Positions 8,592 to 17,160 of a stretch of DNA of 64,000 bases are shown piece after piece. Source of the stretch: Nesterenkonia xinjiangensis. Its GTDB lineage: Bacteria > Actinomycetota > Actinomycetes > Actinomycetales > Micrococcaceae. The notes below the pieces were generated by a model, which searched no databases, had not been told where the DNA came from, and saw only the letters and a program-made list of their open reading frames with translations. A program made the position numbers and the translations under genes. Position 1 is the first letter of the stretch, and every line of letters begins with the position of its first letter. The stretch spans positions 3,162,001 to 3,226,000 of the forward strand of contig NZ_JACCFY010000001.1 in NCBI RefSeq assembly GCF_013410745.1, written 5' to 3'.

Positions 8592-8840
8592 TCAGAGGGT
8601 GGGCCGGACCTTCATGATCCGGCGACGCAGCCAGTATTTGCGCACCCCTCCGGTGTACAGGCGGCTGCGGCGCAGCTCCCATTTGCCGTATTCCGCGTGG
8701 TCGACGATCCGTCGTCGGACCTCTGTGAGGGATTCTCTGGGCTGACAGGTGATCACCATGTACTCCCAGTGCAGGCCGGACGCATCGTCGGCCGTGTACC
8801 GGGCGGCGGAGGAGGGGAACGCGGAGAACTGCTGGGACAT
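8592..8840 (-). CDS. DUF5703 family protein
   Basis: A small 82-residue protein. The segment EYGKWELRRSRLYTGGVRKYWLRRRIMKV is characteristic of the actinobacterial DUF5703 family of unknown function. The N-terminal half (AEDD-type sequence around HWEYMVITCQPRESL) fits the family's beta strand. The strongly basic C-terminus is preserved. Length is typical. The ATG has GGCAGGAATG just upstream (Shine-Dalgarno-like), and a TAGGGT -10 box sits about 80 bases upstream. Confidence 0.8.
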   Translation of the reverse strand: MSQQFSAFPSSAARYTADDASGLHWEYMVITCQPRESLTEVRRRIVDHAEYGKWELRRSRLYTGGVRKYWLRRRIMKVRPTL

Positions 8841-8917
8841 TCCTGCCGATCACGCTCACTCTCTGGAGTGCGGCCGAAGGGCGATGTCAGCGCGGCATCG
8901 CCTCTGCGATTGAGTGC

Positions 8918-8923
8918 ACCCTA
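8918..8923 (-). promoter_or_regulatory. -10 box of the DUF5703 gene
   Basis: On the minus strand this reads TAGGGT, inside GTGCTAGGGTGCAC. It would give a 5' leader of about 70 bases with a recognisable ribosome site. Confidence 0.45.
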
Positions 8924-9010
8924 GCACCCGTTCCCCGCACTGTGGTCACGCGCGTCGGGAACGTGTCCGGAAACTCTCCCCGAGGTCTTACCCCACGGCC
9001 TGGGCGTTGG

Positions 9011-9016
9011 TACGGT
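9011..9016 (+). promoter_or_regulatory. -10 box of the acidic-protein gene (leaderless)
   Basis: TACGGT lies 6 bases before the ATG at 9023. This decides the ATG at 9023 over the in-frame upstream GTG near 8942. Confidence 0.55.
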
Positions 9017-9022
9017 GTGCCT

Positions 9023-9349
9023 ATGAACATCGATCCCCGCGTCGCATTGAGCACGCTGACGAACGCTCTTGAAGAGCATCTCTCTGCTTCACTCAACCGC
9101 CGAGGCGAGCAGGACCCGTCGGTCGAGGCTGCCTTCTACGGGATCGCCGACGCCTTCGAAGGCTACGAGGACGCGCTCTTCGCCGCGACCGGAGAGGTCA
9201 CCCCGCTCGACCTCTACGACGAGGACGAGGACTCCGACGACGCGTTGGACGAGGACGACGAGGATGACGACGTCCTGGAAGAGGACCTCGAAGACGACGA
9301 GGACCTCGACTCCGAGGACGACGAGGAGCGTGACGAGGGGCGACGCTAG
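9023..9349 (+). CDS. small conserved acidic protein of unknown function
   Basis: A 108-residue protein. Residues 1-68 form a folded-looking helical segment (MNIDPRVALSTLTNALEEHL, then GIADAFEGYEDALFAATGEVTPLDLYD), conserved in Micrococcales and sometimes labelled a primosomal protein in databases, as far as I recall. Residues 68-108 are almost entirely Asp and Glu with a basic end (DEGRR). No catalytic motif is seen. The extreme acidity suggests a nucleic-acid mimic, cation-binding or halotolerance role, but none is demonstrated. It stands alone between DUF5703 and uppP. Confidence 0.75.
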   Translation: MNIDPRVALSTLTNALEEHLSASLNRRGEQDPSVEAAFYGIADAFEGYEDALFAATGEVTPLDLYDEDEDSDDALDEDDEDDDVLEEDLEDDEDLDSEDDEERDEGRR

Positions 9350-9428
9350 AGGCCCTGCTGCGGGGCGCCGCGCACACGGTGTCGGATCTCACCCGGTGAG
9401 GTGGACCGCCGGACCGCCCTGGATGATC

Positions 9429-9434
9429 TAGGCT
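9429..9434 (+). promoter_or_regulatory. -10 box of uppP (leaderless)
   Basis: TAGGCT lies 6 bases before the GTG start at 9441. Confidence 0.55.
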
Positions 9435-9440
9435 CAGCCT

Positions 9441-10268
9441 GTGCAGTGGATTGAAGCGATCATCCTGGGACTGGTCCAGGGCCTCACCGAGTTCCTCCCG
9501 GTCTCCTCCTCGGCGCATCTGCGCATCGTGGGGGAGTTCCTCCCAGGAGCGGCAGACCCCGGCTCCGCGTTCACCGCGATCACCCAGCTCGGCACGGAGA
9601 CGGCGGTGCTCGTCTATTTCTGGCGGGACATCGTGCGCATCCTGCGGGCCTGGTTCGCCGCCCTGACCGGCAGGCTTCCGCATCGGGACCCGGATGTGCG
9701 CATGGGCTGGCTCATCATCGTCGGCACCATCCCGATCGTGGTGCTCGGCCTGCTCTTCGAAGATCTGATCGACACCACTTTCCGGACGCTCTGGCTGGTG
9801 GCCACGATGCTGATCATCTTCGGCGTGCTGCTGGCCGTGGCCGACGCCACCGGTCGGCAGGCCAAGCCGTTGGCCGAGCTGAGCATCCGAGACGGCATCC
9901 TCTTCGGCTTCGCCCAGGCGTTGGCGCTCATCCCGGGGGTCTCGCGATCCGGCGGGACGATCACCGCCGGTCTGCTGATGGGCTACACCCGTGAGGCGGC
10001 TGCCCGGTACTCCTTCCTGCTCGCGGTGCCGGCGGTCTTCGGCTCCGGCCTCTACAAGCTCCTGGGCTCTGTGGGGGAACAGTCCGGACCGTACACGATG
10101 GGCCAGACCATGGTCGCCACCGTGGTGGGCTTCGCTGTGGCGTACGTGATCATCGGCTGGTTCCTGCGCTATGTGTCCAGCCACTCGTACACGCTCTTCG
10201 TCAACTACCGCATCGTGGTGGGCCTGCTGGTCTACGCGCTGCTGGGCCTGGGCATCATCAACGCCTGA
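9441..10268 (+). CDS. uppP: undecaprenyl-diphosphatase (BacA/UppP)
   Basis: An integral membrane phosphatase that recycles undecaprenyl (or decaprenyl) pyrophosphate to the lipid carrier used for peptidoglycan and other envelope polymers; it also confers bacitracin tolerance. The 275-residue protein has two family signatures, [13 protein letters not shown] (residues 17-29) and [10 protein letters not shown], and about eight hydrophobic segments including a C-terminal pair. Length is normal. The GTG start follows a -10 box by 6 bases. It sits upstream of mshC, the order also seen in mycobacteria (Rv2136c-Rv2130c region). Confidence 0.95.
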   Translation: MQWIEAIILGLVQGLTEFLPVSSSAHLRIVGEFLPGAADPGSAFTAITQLGTETAVLVYFWRDIVRILRAWFAALTGRLPHRDPDVRMGWLIIVGTIPIVVLGLLFEDLIDTTFRTLWLVATMLIIFGVLLAVADATGRQAKPLAELSIRDGILFGFAQALALIPGVSRSGGTITAGLLMGYTREAAARYSFLLAVPAVFGSGLYKLLGSVGEQSGPYTMGQTMVATVVGFAVAYVIIGWFLRYVSSHSYTLFVNYRIVVGLLVYALLGLGIINA

Positions 10269-10362
10269 GCGGAGGCCGCAGGAATCGACAGGCTGGAAAT
10301 ACCCAGTCCGTGGCCGACGTTGTCCACTGACCGGACTGCCCGCGCAGAAAGGACCCCCACGC

Positions 10363-11655
10363 GTGAAATCCTGGACCTCCCCGGTCGTGCCGACCCTCCC
10401 GCCCCTGCCGGAGGCTCTGCAGCTGCACGACACCGCGCGCGGAGGTCTGGCCGACGTGGCCTCCCGCGACGGCCTGGGCTCGCTCTACGTCTGCGGCATC
10501 ACCCCCTATGACGCCACGCATCTGGGCCACGCGAACACCTACCTCCAGTTCGATCTGCTGGTCCGCTACTGGCGCGCCTGCGGCCTGGACGTCCGCTATG
10601 TGCAGAACGTCACCGACATCGATGATCCCCTCCTGGAACGTGCCGAGACCACCGGCGTGGACTGGCGCGTCCTGGCCGAGGACCAGACGGAGCTCTTCCG
10701 GACCGACATGCAGGCCCTCGGCGTGATCGCCCCGGACGTCTATCTCGGTGCCGTGGAGACCATCCCTGATGTCGTCGAGGACGTCGAGGCGCTGGTCTCC
10801 CACGGGGTGGGGTACCCCGTGCCGGTCCCCGCCGAGGACCTTCCCGAGGGGGTGGCGCAGGCGCACGACGTCTACTTCGACATCGCCGCCGCCCAGGCGC
10901 GCACGGGCTGGCGGCTGGGAAGCGTCGGCGCCTACGACCGCGGCACGATGGAGGAGCTCTTCCCGGAGCGCGGGGGAGATCCTGACCGTCCGGGCAAGCG
11001 GGATCCGCTGGACCCGCTCCTGTGGAGGGCCCGCCGTGACGGTGAGCCCTCGTGGGACGGCCGGAGCCTCGGCGAGGGACGTCCGGGCTGGCACATCGAG
11101 TGTTCGGTGATCGCCCGACGCCATCTGCCGGCTCCCTTCACCGTCCAGGGCGGAGGGTCGGATCTGCGTTTCCCCCATCATGAGTTCTCTGCCGCCCACG
11201 CCACCGCCGCCGAAGGGCTCCCGCTGGCCGAGAGCTACGTCCACACCGGCATGGTGGGGCTCGACGGAGAGAAGATGTCGAAGTCCCGCGGCAACCTCGT
11301 GCTGGTCTCCCGGCTGCGCCGGGAAGGAGTGGACCCTCAGCTGATCCGGGTGGCGCTGCTGGGCCAGCACTGGCGGCACGACTGGAGCTGGAGCGATGAC
11401 CTTCTCGACCACGCCCAGGTGCGGATGGACCGTTGGAACGCGGCACTGGGCCGCGCCCCGGAGACGCACGACGGCAGCCCCGACGTCGCCGAGGACCTGC
11501 AGTACGCGCTGCATGCCGCGCTGTCGATGAACCTCAACGCCCCGGCTGCGCTGGATCAGCTGGACCTGTGGGCGTCCGGGCAGATCGCGGGGGGCACCGG
11601 TCAGGACAGGGTGCGCGAGGTCGTCGCCGGGCTGCTGGGCCTCCGATTGGGCTGA
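10363..11655 (+). CDS. mshC: cysteine:1-D-myo-inosityl-2-amino-2-deoxy-alpha-D-glucopyranoside ligase (mycothiol synthesis)
   Basis: MshC joins cysteine to GlcN-Ins using ATP, the third committed step of mycothiol synthesis, the actinobacterial low-molecular-weight thiol. The 430-residue protein is related to cysteinyl-tRNA synthetase: it has the zinc/HIGH-like block VCGITPYDATHLGHANTY (about residues 43-60), WHIECS, and KMSKSRGN. Compared with CysRS it lacks the tRNA-binding C-terminal region, as expected for MshC. The GTG at 10363 has GAAAGGACC (10347-10355) just upstream; longer in-frame extensions lie within uppP and are unlikely. Confidence 0.95.
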   Translation: MKSWTSPVVPTLPPLPEALQLHDTARGGLADVASRDGLGSLYVCGITPYDATHLGHANTYLQFDLLVRYWRACGLDVRYVQNVTDIDDPLLERAETTGVDWRVLAEDQTELFRTDMQALGVIAPDVYLGAVETIPDVVEDVEALVSHGVGYPVPVPAEDLPEGVAQAHDVYFDIAAAQARTGWRLGSVGAYDRGTMEELFPERGGDPDRPGKRDPLDPLLWRARRDGEPSWDGRSLGEGRPGWHIECSVIARRHLPAPFTVQGGGSDLRFPHHEFSAAHATAAEGLPLAESYVHTGMVGLDGEKMSKSRGNLVLVSRLRREGVDPQLIRVALLGQHWRHDWSWSDDLLDHAQVRMDRWNAALGRAPETHDGSPDVAEDLQYALHAALSMNLNAPAALDQLDLWASGQIAGGTGQDRVREVVAGLLGLRLG

Positions 11656-11669
11656 GGCTCCGGGGCTGT

Positions 11670-12599
11670 TCAGCCGTCTCCGGGCTCCGGGGGCCGCCGG
11701 CGGCGCAGGTAGCGTTCGAATTCTCGGGCGATGGCCTCGCCGCTGGCCTCCGGGAGGCTCGGCGTGTCGGTGGCCTCCTCCAGTCGCTGGACGTACTCGG
11801 CGATGTCGGTGTCCTCCTGAGCGAGCTCGTCGACCCCACGCTCCCACGCCTCCGCGTCCTCGGCGACCTCCTCGACCTCCAGGGTGAGGCCGAGCAGATC
11901 CTCGAGCTGCCGCATCAGTGCCAGCTGCGCTTTCGGGGAGGGCGCCTGACCGACGTAGTGCGGCACCGCCGCCCAGAGCGACACCGCCGGGATCCCGGCC
12001 TGGTTCGCTGTGTGCGCGAGGACTCCGACGATCCCGGTGGGCCCCTCATAGGTGGGTGCGTCCACATCCAGGGCGTCCTGCAGGGCGGCGTCCTCGCTGG
12101 AGAGCGCGGCGGGGATCGGACGGGTGTGCGGCACATCGGCGAGCAGGGCCCCCACCAGGACGATGGCAGCGACATCATGCTCGACCGCCTTGGTGAGTAT
12201 CTCCGCCGTGAACGCCTGCCAGCGGAAGCTGGGCTCCACCCCGTTGACCAGCAGGAGATCAAGCGGCGTGGACTCCGGGCGTGCCCGGTAGATCCTGGTG
12301 GCGGGCCAGACGATCTCCCGGTGCGTCCCGGTGCGTCGCACCCGGGGGCGGGTGAACTGATAGTCGTAGTAGTCCTCATCGTCGATGCGCTCCACGAGCT
12401 CGCCGTCGGCGGCCGTGGTGATCGACCGGACGGCGGAGGAGGCGGCACCACCGGCGTCGTTCCATCCCTCGAAGGCCAGCACCATCACGGTGGGGCGCGC
12501 GTCGGGAGTCTCTGCGGACTCGCGCAGGTGATGGATGAACCGGGCCGCGCGGGCCTCGGTCTCCTGGGGGGCGTCCTCGGGCTGGCTCTGCTCATCCAC
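11670..12599 (-). CDS. PAC2 family protein
   Basis: A 309-residue soluble protein of the PAC2 (proteasome assembly chaperone 2-like) family, universal in actinobacteria but with no proven role. The core begins at VMVLAFEGWNDAGGAASSAV (residues 40-59) and contains LLLVNGVEPSFRW and GIVGVLAHTANQAGIPAVSLWAAVPHY-type strands. The C-terminal 60 residues are acidic and helical and end in a basic RRRRPP patch. The GTG start at 12599 is supported by TAGTGT 7 bases upstream on the minus strand. It is convergent with mshC and divergent from the HAD gene. The link to the pupylation block 4 kb away is only suggestive. Confidence 0.85.
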   Translation of the reverse strand: MDEQSQPEDAPQETEARAARFIHHLRESAETPDARPTVMVLAFEGWNDAGGAASSAVRSITTAADGELVERIDDEDYYDYQFTRPRVRRTGTHREIVWPATRIYRARPESTPLDLLLVNGVEPSFRWQAFTAEILTKAVEHDVAAIVLVGALLADVPHTRPIPAALSSEDAALQDALDVDAPTYEGPTGIVGVLAHTANQAGIPAVSLWAAVPHYVGQAPSPKAQLALMRQLEDLLGLTLEVEEVAEDAEAWERGVDELAQEDTDIAEYVQRLEEATDTPSLPEASGEAIAREFERYLRRRRPPEPGDG

Positions 12600-12606
12600 G
12601 CTTCTC

Positions 12607-12612
12607 ACACTA
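12607..12612 (-). promoter_or_regulatory. -10 box of the PAC2 gene (leaderless)
   Basis: Minus-strand TAGTGT lies 7 bases before the GTG start codon at 12599. Confidence 0.5.
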
Positions 12613-12688
12613 GCCCTGGCGCCGAGGGGAGGGAAGTGCTGACCAGGGCGTGTGACGTCGGTGACGGCGTGAGCGCGGGAGCGGCCCT

Positions 12689-12694
12689 TAGGAT
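12689..12694 (+). promoter_or_regulatory. -10 box of the HAD phosphatase gene (leaderless)
   Basis: TAGGAT ends 7 bases before the ATG at 12702. This favours 12702 over the in-frame ATG at 12693, which overlaps the box. Confidence 0.55.
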
Positions 12695-12701
12695 GGATCC
12701 C

Positions 12702-13436
12702 ATGCTCTCCCACACCTCCTCGGCCGATCCGTCCCGTCCGCTCCAGGCGGTGTTCTGGGACATGGACGGGACCCTCGTCGACACCGAGCCCTACTGGATC
12801 GCCTCCGAGTACGAGCTCGTCGCCGCGCACGGCGGCACCTGGTCCGAGGAACAGGCCCATTCGCTGGTGGGGCAGGCGCTCACCCACAGCGCAGCGGTGC
12901 TGCAGGCCGCCGGGGTGGATCTGAGCGTCCGGGAGATCATCGACCACCTCATCGGCAGGGTCGTGGCGAAGGTCCGGGAAGAGATGCCGTGGCGCCCCGG
13001 GGCCCGTGAGCTGCTGCAGGAGCTGCACGCCGCGGGGGTCCGCTGTGCGCTGGTGACCATGAGCGAGGGTCCGCTGGCCCATGAGGTCGTGGACGCTCTG
13101 CCTGAGGGGCAGATCGAGTTCATCGTCTCCGGAGACATGGTGACCCGCGGCAAGCCTGATCCGGAGGCCTACCACCGGGCCTTCGAGCGCATGGCCGCAG
13201 ACCACCCCGAGCCGCTGGAGCGCGGACGCTGCCTGGCCGTGGAGGATTCCGTGCCGGGCACCGCCGCCGCCGCCGACTCCGGGATCGTCACCCTCGCTGT
13301 GCCGCATATGAGCCCGCTGCCGGACTCCGGTCGCTGGCACGTGCTGCCCAGTCTGCGCGGCCTCGGGGTCGATGCCCTGGAGCGCCTGGTCTCGGTGTCG
13401 CCGGGGAGCGCGCTCGGCTCCCTGGTGCGCCCATGA
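12702..13436 (+). CDS. HAD-superfamily hydrolase (phosphatase/phosphoglucomutase-like)
   Basis: A 244-residue haloacid dehalogenase-type phosphohydrolase. Motif I is VFWDMDGTLVDTEPYW (nucleophile Asp20, acid/base Asp22). A four-helix cap domain follows (about 30-95), then motif II (LVTMSEG), the lysine motif in TRGKPDPEAY, and motif IV (AVEDSVPGTAAAADSG). This is subclass IA, close to beta-phosphoglucomutase and phosphoglycolate phosphatase relatives; substrate unknown. The stop overlaps the start of the following M50 protease gene (ATGA), so the two are co-translated. Confidence 0.88.
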   Translation: MLSHTSSADPSRPLQAVFWDMDGTLVDTEPYWIASEYELVAAHGGTWSEEQAHSLVGQALTHSAAVLQAAGVDLSVREIIDHLIGRVVAKVREEMPWRPGARELLQELHAAGVRCALVTMSEGPLAHEVVDALPEGQIEFIVSGDMVTRGKPDPEAYHRAFERMAADHPEPLERGRCLAVEDSVPGTAAAADSGIVTLAVPHMSPLPDSGRWHVLPSLRGLGVDALERLVSVSPGSALGSLVRP

Positions 13437-14218
13437 CCCGGCGCCTGAGCGGCGGCGGATTCACGATCGCCCGTGTGGCGGGCACCCCGGTGCGCCTGCA
13501 GTACTCCTGGTTCCTGGTCAGCGCGGTGATCGTGGTGCTCTTCGGGCCGCAGGTGCAGCGCATCTTCCCGGAGATCGGTCCGCTGGCGTACCTCGTCGCG
13601 GCCGCCTATGCGGTGCTGCTGCTGGTCTCGGTGCTGGCCCATGAGCTCGCGCACGCGCTCACCGCCCGAGCCTTCGGCTGGCCCTCCACGGAGATCGAGC
13701 TGAACCTCTGGGGCGGGCACACCCAGTTCGTCACCCGGGGCGCCACTCCCGGGAAGTCGCTGGCCGTCGCCCTGGCCGGGCCGGCCGCGAACCTGCTCAT
13801 CGCCGCCGTCGGCTGGGCGCTCATCGAGGCGCTGGAGCCGGTGGGGGTGCTGGGCATGCTCGCCTCCGTCACCGTGCTGGTCAACTTCCTCGTCGGCGTC
13901 TTCAACCTGCTGCCCGGGCATCCGCTGGACGGCGGGCGCATCGTGGAGTCTGCGGTGTGGCGCTCCACCGGCAGCCAGGATCGCGGCATGCTGGCCTCCG
14001 GCTGGGCCGGACGTGCCGTGGTCGTGGCGATCGCGGCCACCGTGCTGGCGCTGGCGGCATCGGGGTCTCCACGGGTCAGCATCCTGGTCGTGGTGGTGGC
14101 CACCATGGTGTGCTTCTTCCTCTGGCAGGGCGCCGGCGAGTCTGTGCGGCTGGCTCGGGCCCGGCTCGCGCACCGCCGCGGCCTCGACGGCGGGCGCGAG
14201 GGCTCCCAGGAGCGATAG
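13433..14218 (+). CDS. site-2 protease family zinc metalloprotease (M50)
   Basis: A 261-residue membrane protease of the M50B family that cuts within membrane segments. The zinc motif HELAH is at residues 70-74 inside a hydrophobic helix, and the third ligand Asp166 lies in NLLPGHPLDGGR. There are about six hydrophobic segments; no PDZ or CBS domain is present, so this is the short type. The start overlaps the HAD gene. Orthologues occur beside trmI and arc in actinobacteria (Rv2625c-like proteins are related). Its substrate is unknown; a regulated anti-sigma factor is one possibility. Confidence 0.88.
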   Translation: MTRRLSGGGFTIARVAGTPVRLQYSWFLVSAVIVVLFGPQVQRIFPEIGPLAYLVAAAYAVLLLVSVLAHELAHALTARAFGWPSTEIELNLWGGHTQFVTRGATPGKSLAVALAGPAANLLIAAVGWALIEALEPVGVLGMLASVTVLVNFLVGVFNLLPGHPLDGGRIVESAVWRSTGSQDRGMLASGWAGRAVVVAIAATVLALAASGSPRVSILVVVVATMVCFFLWQGAGESVRLARARLAHRRGLDGGREGSQER

Positions 14219-14299
14219 GCTCTTCGGTGAGCCCGACGGCGCCCGCCAGGGTGCCCGCGCGAGCAGCGACCTGACACCCTTTCGACGAGAGTGAGATCC

Positions 14300-15436
14300 G
14301 TGAGCACCACCCCCGAGTCCGACCCGGCAGCATCCGTGACCGAGGGTCGCGGCCCTGTGGGCGTGCACATGCGCAAGGGCCCGCTGCAGGCAGGACAGCG
14401 CGTGCAGCTGACCGACCGGCGGGGGAGGCCCAGCACCATCACGCTCCAGCGTGGCGGCGAGTGGCACACGCACCAGGGCGTGCTGCGCCATGACACGCTG
14501 ATCGGCCAGCCGGAGGGGATCGTGGTCGCCAACGACGCCGACCATCAGTACCAGGTGCTGCGGCCCCTGCTCAACGACTACGTCCTCTCCATGCCGCGCG
14601 GGGCGACCGTGGTGTACCCGAAGGATTCTGCGCAGATCGTGCAGATCGCCGACGTCTTCCCCGGAGCGCACGTGGTCGAGGCGGGCGTGGGCTCCGGAGC
14701 CCTCTCGCTGTCCCTGCTGCGTGCCGTCGGCGATCAGGGCACCGTGCACTCCTACGAGCGCCGAGAGGACTTCGCAGAGATCGCTCGGGGGAACGTCGAG
14801 GGCTTCTTCGGCCAGCGGCACCCCGGCTGGCAGGTCCACGTCGGAGACATGCAGGAGCAGGTGCCGCGGATCGAGGCACCGGGCTCGGTGGACCGGGTGG
14901 TGCTGGACATGCTGGCGCCCTGGGAATGCCTCGACGCCGTCCGCCGCGCGCTGGCGCCCGGTGGTGTCTGGGTCAGCTACGTCGCCACCGTCACCCAGCT
15001 GTCGCGGCTGGCCGAGGCGATCCGCGCCTCCGGGGTCTTCACGGAGCCGGAGGCCCACGAGACCATGCTGCGCACCTGGCACCTCGACGGGCTGGCCGTG
15101 CGTCCCGACCATCGGATGGTCGCCCACACCGGCTTCCTGCTCTCCGCGCGTCGGCTCGCCGATGATCAGACGCCGCTGCAGCTGAAGAAGCGGGAGAAGC
15201 AGTCGGAGGTCACCGCTGAGGACATGGCGGCCTGGATGCCTGAGGACGCCGTGTGGGACGAGCACACCCTGAAACGTCGCACCGTCACCGGACGCAAGGC
15301 GCGCAAGGCCGCCACCCATGCGAGGAAGATCGCCGACGCCGCTCGTGAGGGCGACGCCGTCGCGCCGGCCGAGGACGCCGGCCGTGCCGACCACGACCCG
15401 CAGGGCGGGGGCGGCAGAGAGGAGCAGACACCATGA
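14300..15436 (+). CDS. trmI: tRNA (adenine-58-N1)-methyltransferase
   Basis: TrmI makes m1A58 in the T loop of tRNAs using S-adenosylmethionine. The 378-residue protein has the N-terminal beta domain (through VLRHDTLIGQPEG), the SAM-binding loop VVEAGVGSGALSLSLLRAVG, and the DMLAPWE motif typical of this family. A basic C-terminal extension (KRRTVTGRKARKAATHARK) follows. I prefer the GTG at 14300, preceded by GAGAGTGAG; an in-frame GTG at 14291 is the alternative. The stop overlaps arc by four bases, the same trmI-arc linkage as Rv2118c-Rv2115c in Mycobacterium. Confidence 0.92.
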   Translation: MSTTPESDPAASVTEGRGPVGVHMRKGPLQAGQRVQLTDRRGRPSTITLQRGGEWHTHQGVLRHDTLIGQPEGIVVANDADHQYQVLRPLLNDYVLSMPRGATVVYPKDSAQIVQIADVFPGAHVVEAGVGSGALSLSLLRAVGDQGTVHSYERREDFAEIARGNVEGFFGQRHPGWQVHVGDMQEQVPRIEAPGSVDRVVLDMLAPWECLDAVRRALAPGGVWVSYVATVTQLSRLAEAIRASGVFTEPEAHETMLRTWHLDGLAVRPDHRMVAHTGFLLSARRLADDQTPLQLKKREKQSEVTAEDMAAWMPEDAVWDEHTLKRRTVTGRKARKAATHARKIADAAREGDAVAPAEDAGRADHDPQGGGGREEQTP

Positions 15437-17160
15437 GCCAGGAGCACACCCCCGGTTCCCCGACCGGACCGACGACTGCCTCCGCCGAGCAGCTGCAGGA
15501 GCGGCTCGACCGCACCCACCGGCAGCTGGACGCGCTGCGCCAGCGCAGCCGGCAGCTCGAGCAGCAGCTGCAGACCGCCGGGACCAACAACCAGCGGATG
15601 GCCCGCCTGCTGGAGACCACCCGGAACCAGATGGACCAGCTGCGCCAGGCGCTGCACGCCGACGGGCAGGCTCCCTTCACCTTCGGGACCGTGATCGGCT
15701 ATCGGGAGAAGCATGAGCTTGTCGAGGGCCGCGAGATCGAGGCCACCACCGGGCCCGGCGTTGACATCCTCCACGCGGGTCGCAAGATGAGGGTCAGCGT
15801 GTCGCCGCTGCTCGATCCGGCAGAGCTCCGCCCCGGGCTGGAGGTGCTGCTCAACGAGCACCTCGCCGTGGTGGCGGTCCTGCCGGCCGAGTCCACCGGT
15901 GAGCTCGCCCGCGTCAAGGAAGTGCTGCCCGACGGCCGACTGGTGATCCTCAGCCGGGGAGAGGACGAGCGGGTGGTGCGGCTGGCCCTCGGTGAGGGGG
16001 ACGTCAGCGTCCGGGTGGGCGACGCCGTCACAGTGGATCTGCGCACCGGCACCGCCACCGAGGTCGTCCCGCTCTCGGAGGTGGAGGACGTGGTGCTCGA
16101 GGAGACCCCGGATGTGTCCTACGCGGACATCGGAGGGCTCTCTGAGCAGATCGAACAGATCCGTGACGCCGTGGAGCTGCCGTTCCTGCACTCTGACCTG
16201 TATCGCGAACACGGGCTCAGCGCGCCCAAGGGCATCCTGCTCTACGGGCCGCCCGGCTGCGGCAAGACGCTGATCGCCAAGGCGGTGGCCTCCTCGCTGC
16301 AGGGCGGAGGCGCTCCCGGCGGGCACAAGAACGGGGAGGTCGCGGCCCCGCGCAGCTTCTTCCTCAACATCAAGGGCCCTGAGCTGCTCAACAAGTACGT
16401 CGGCGAGACCGAGCGGCACATCCGGGTGATCTTCTCCCGGGCGCGGGAGCGCGCATCGGCGGGCCACCCCGTGGTGGTCTTCTTCGACGAGATGGAGGCG
16501 CTGTTCCGGACTCGCGGCACCGGAGTCTCCTCGGATGTGGAGACCACCATCGTCCCGCAGCTGCTGGCCGAGATCGACGGAGTGGAGTCGCTGGACAACG
16601 TCATCGTCATCGGCGCCTCCAACCGTGAGGACATGATCGACCCGGCGATCCTGCGTCCGGGCCGCCTGGACGTTAAGATCCGCGTCCGCCGGCCGGGTGC
16701 GGCCGGTGCGCGCGAGATCCTGGGCATCCATCTGGGCGGACGTCTGCCGCTGCGCGCCGACTTCGTGGCGGAGCAGGGCGGCCACGCCTCGGCTGTCCAG
16801 GCATTGGTCGAGGCCGTCGTCGCCCGGCTCTATCCGGCAGAGTCGGAGCCACGGCTGCGACTGGTCCATGCCGACGGGTCCCGCACCGACTTCGCCGCCG
16901 CGGACTTCATCTCCGGCGCCGTGCTGAGCAACATCGTCGACCGGGCCAAGAAGTCCGCGATCAAGGAGTTCCTGGCCTCGGACCGCCGCCCCGACGCCAA
17001 GGGGCTGACGGAGGACCAGCTGCTGGCGGCCGCTGAGGCAGAGCTGCGGGACCAGGAGGATCTGGTGAACACCGTCGACCCGCAGGAATGGGCGCGCGTG
17101 CTGGGGGCGGCCCCGTCCCCGGTGGTCGGCGTCGAGCGGCTGGCCGGAGGCCCGTCATGA
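15433..17160 (+). CDS. arc: ARC/Mpa AAA ATPase of the pupylation system
   Basis: A ring-forming AAA unfoldase that recognises Pup. Order of domains in 575 residues: N-terminal coiled coil that binds Pup (about 17-76), tandem OB folds (80-220), AAA module with Walker A GPPGCGKT (272-279), pore loop KYVGE (321-325), Walker B VVFFDE (348-353). In species with a 20S proteasome the protein ends in a GQYL docking motif. Here the last residues are GVERLAGGPS, with no GQYL. The proteasome core genes are also missing from this locus, so ARC probably acts without a protease partner, as in Corynebacterium. It overlaps trmI and dop by four bases each. Confidence 0.95.
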   Translation: MSQEHTPGSPTGPTTASAEQLQERLDRTHRQLDALRQRSRQLEQQLQTAGTNNQRMARLLETTRNQMDQLRQALHADGQAPFTFGTVIGYREKHELVEGREIEATTGPGVDILHAGRKMRVSVSPLLDPAELRPGLEVLLNEHLAVVAVLPAESTGELARVKEVLPDGRLVILSRGEDERVVRLALGEGDVSVRVGDAVTVDLRTGTATEVVPLSEVEDVVLEETPDVSYADIGGLSEQIEQIRDAVELPFLHSDLYREHGLSAPKGILLYGPPGCGKTLIAKAVASSLQGGGAPGGHKNGEVAAPRSFFLNIKGPELLNKYVGETERHIRVIFSRARERASAGHPVVVFFDEMEALFRTRGTGVSSDVETTIVPQLLAEIDGVESLDNVIVIGASNREDMIDPAILRPGRLDVKIRVRRPGAAGAREILGIHLGGRLPLRADFVAEQGGHASAVQALVEAVVARLYPAESEPRLRLVHADGSRTDFAAADFISGAVLSNIVDRAKKSAIKEFLASDRRPDAKGLTEDQLLAAAEAELRDQEDLVNTVDPQEWARVLGAAPSPVVGVERLAGGPS

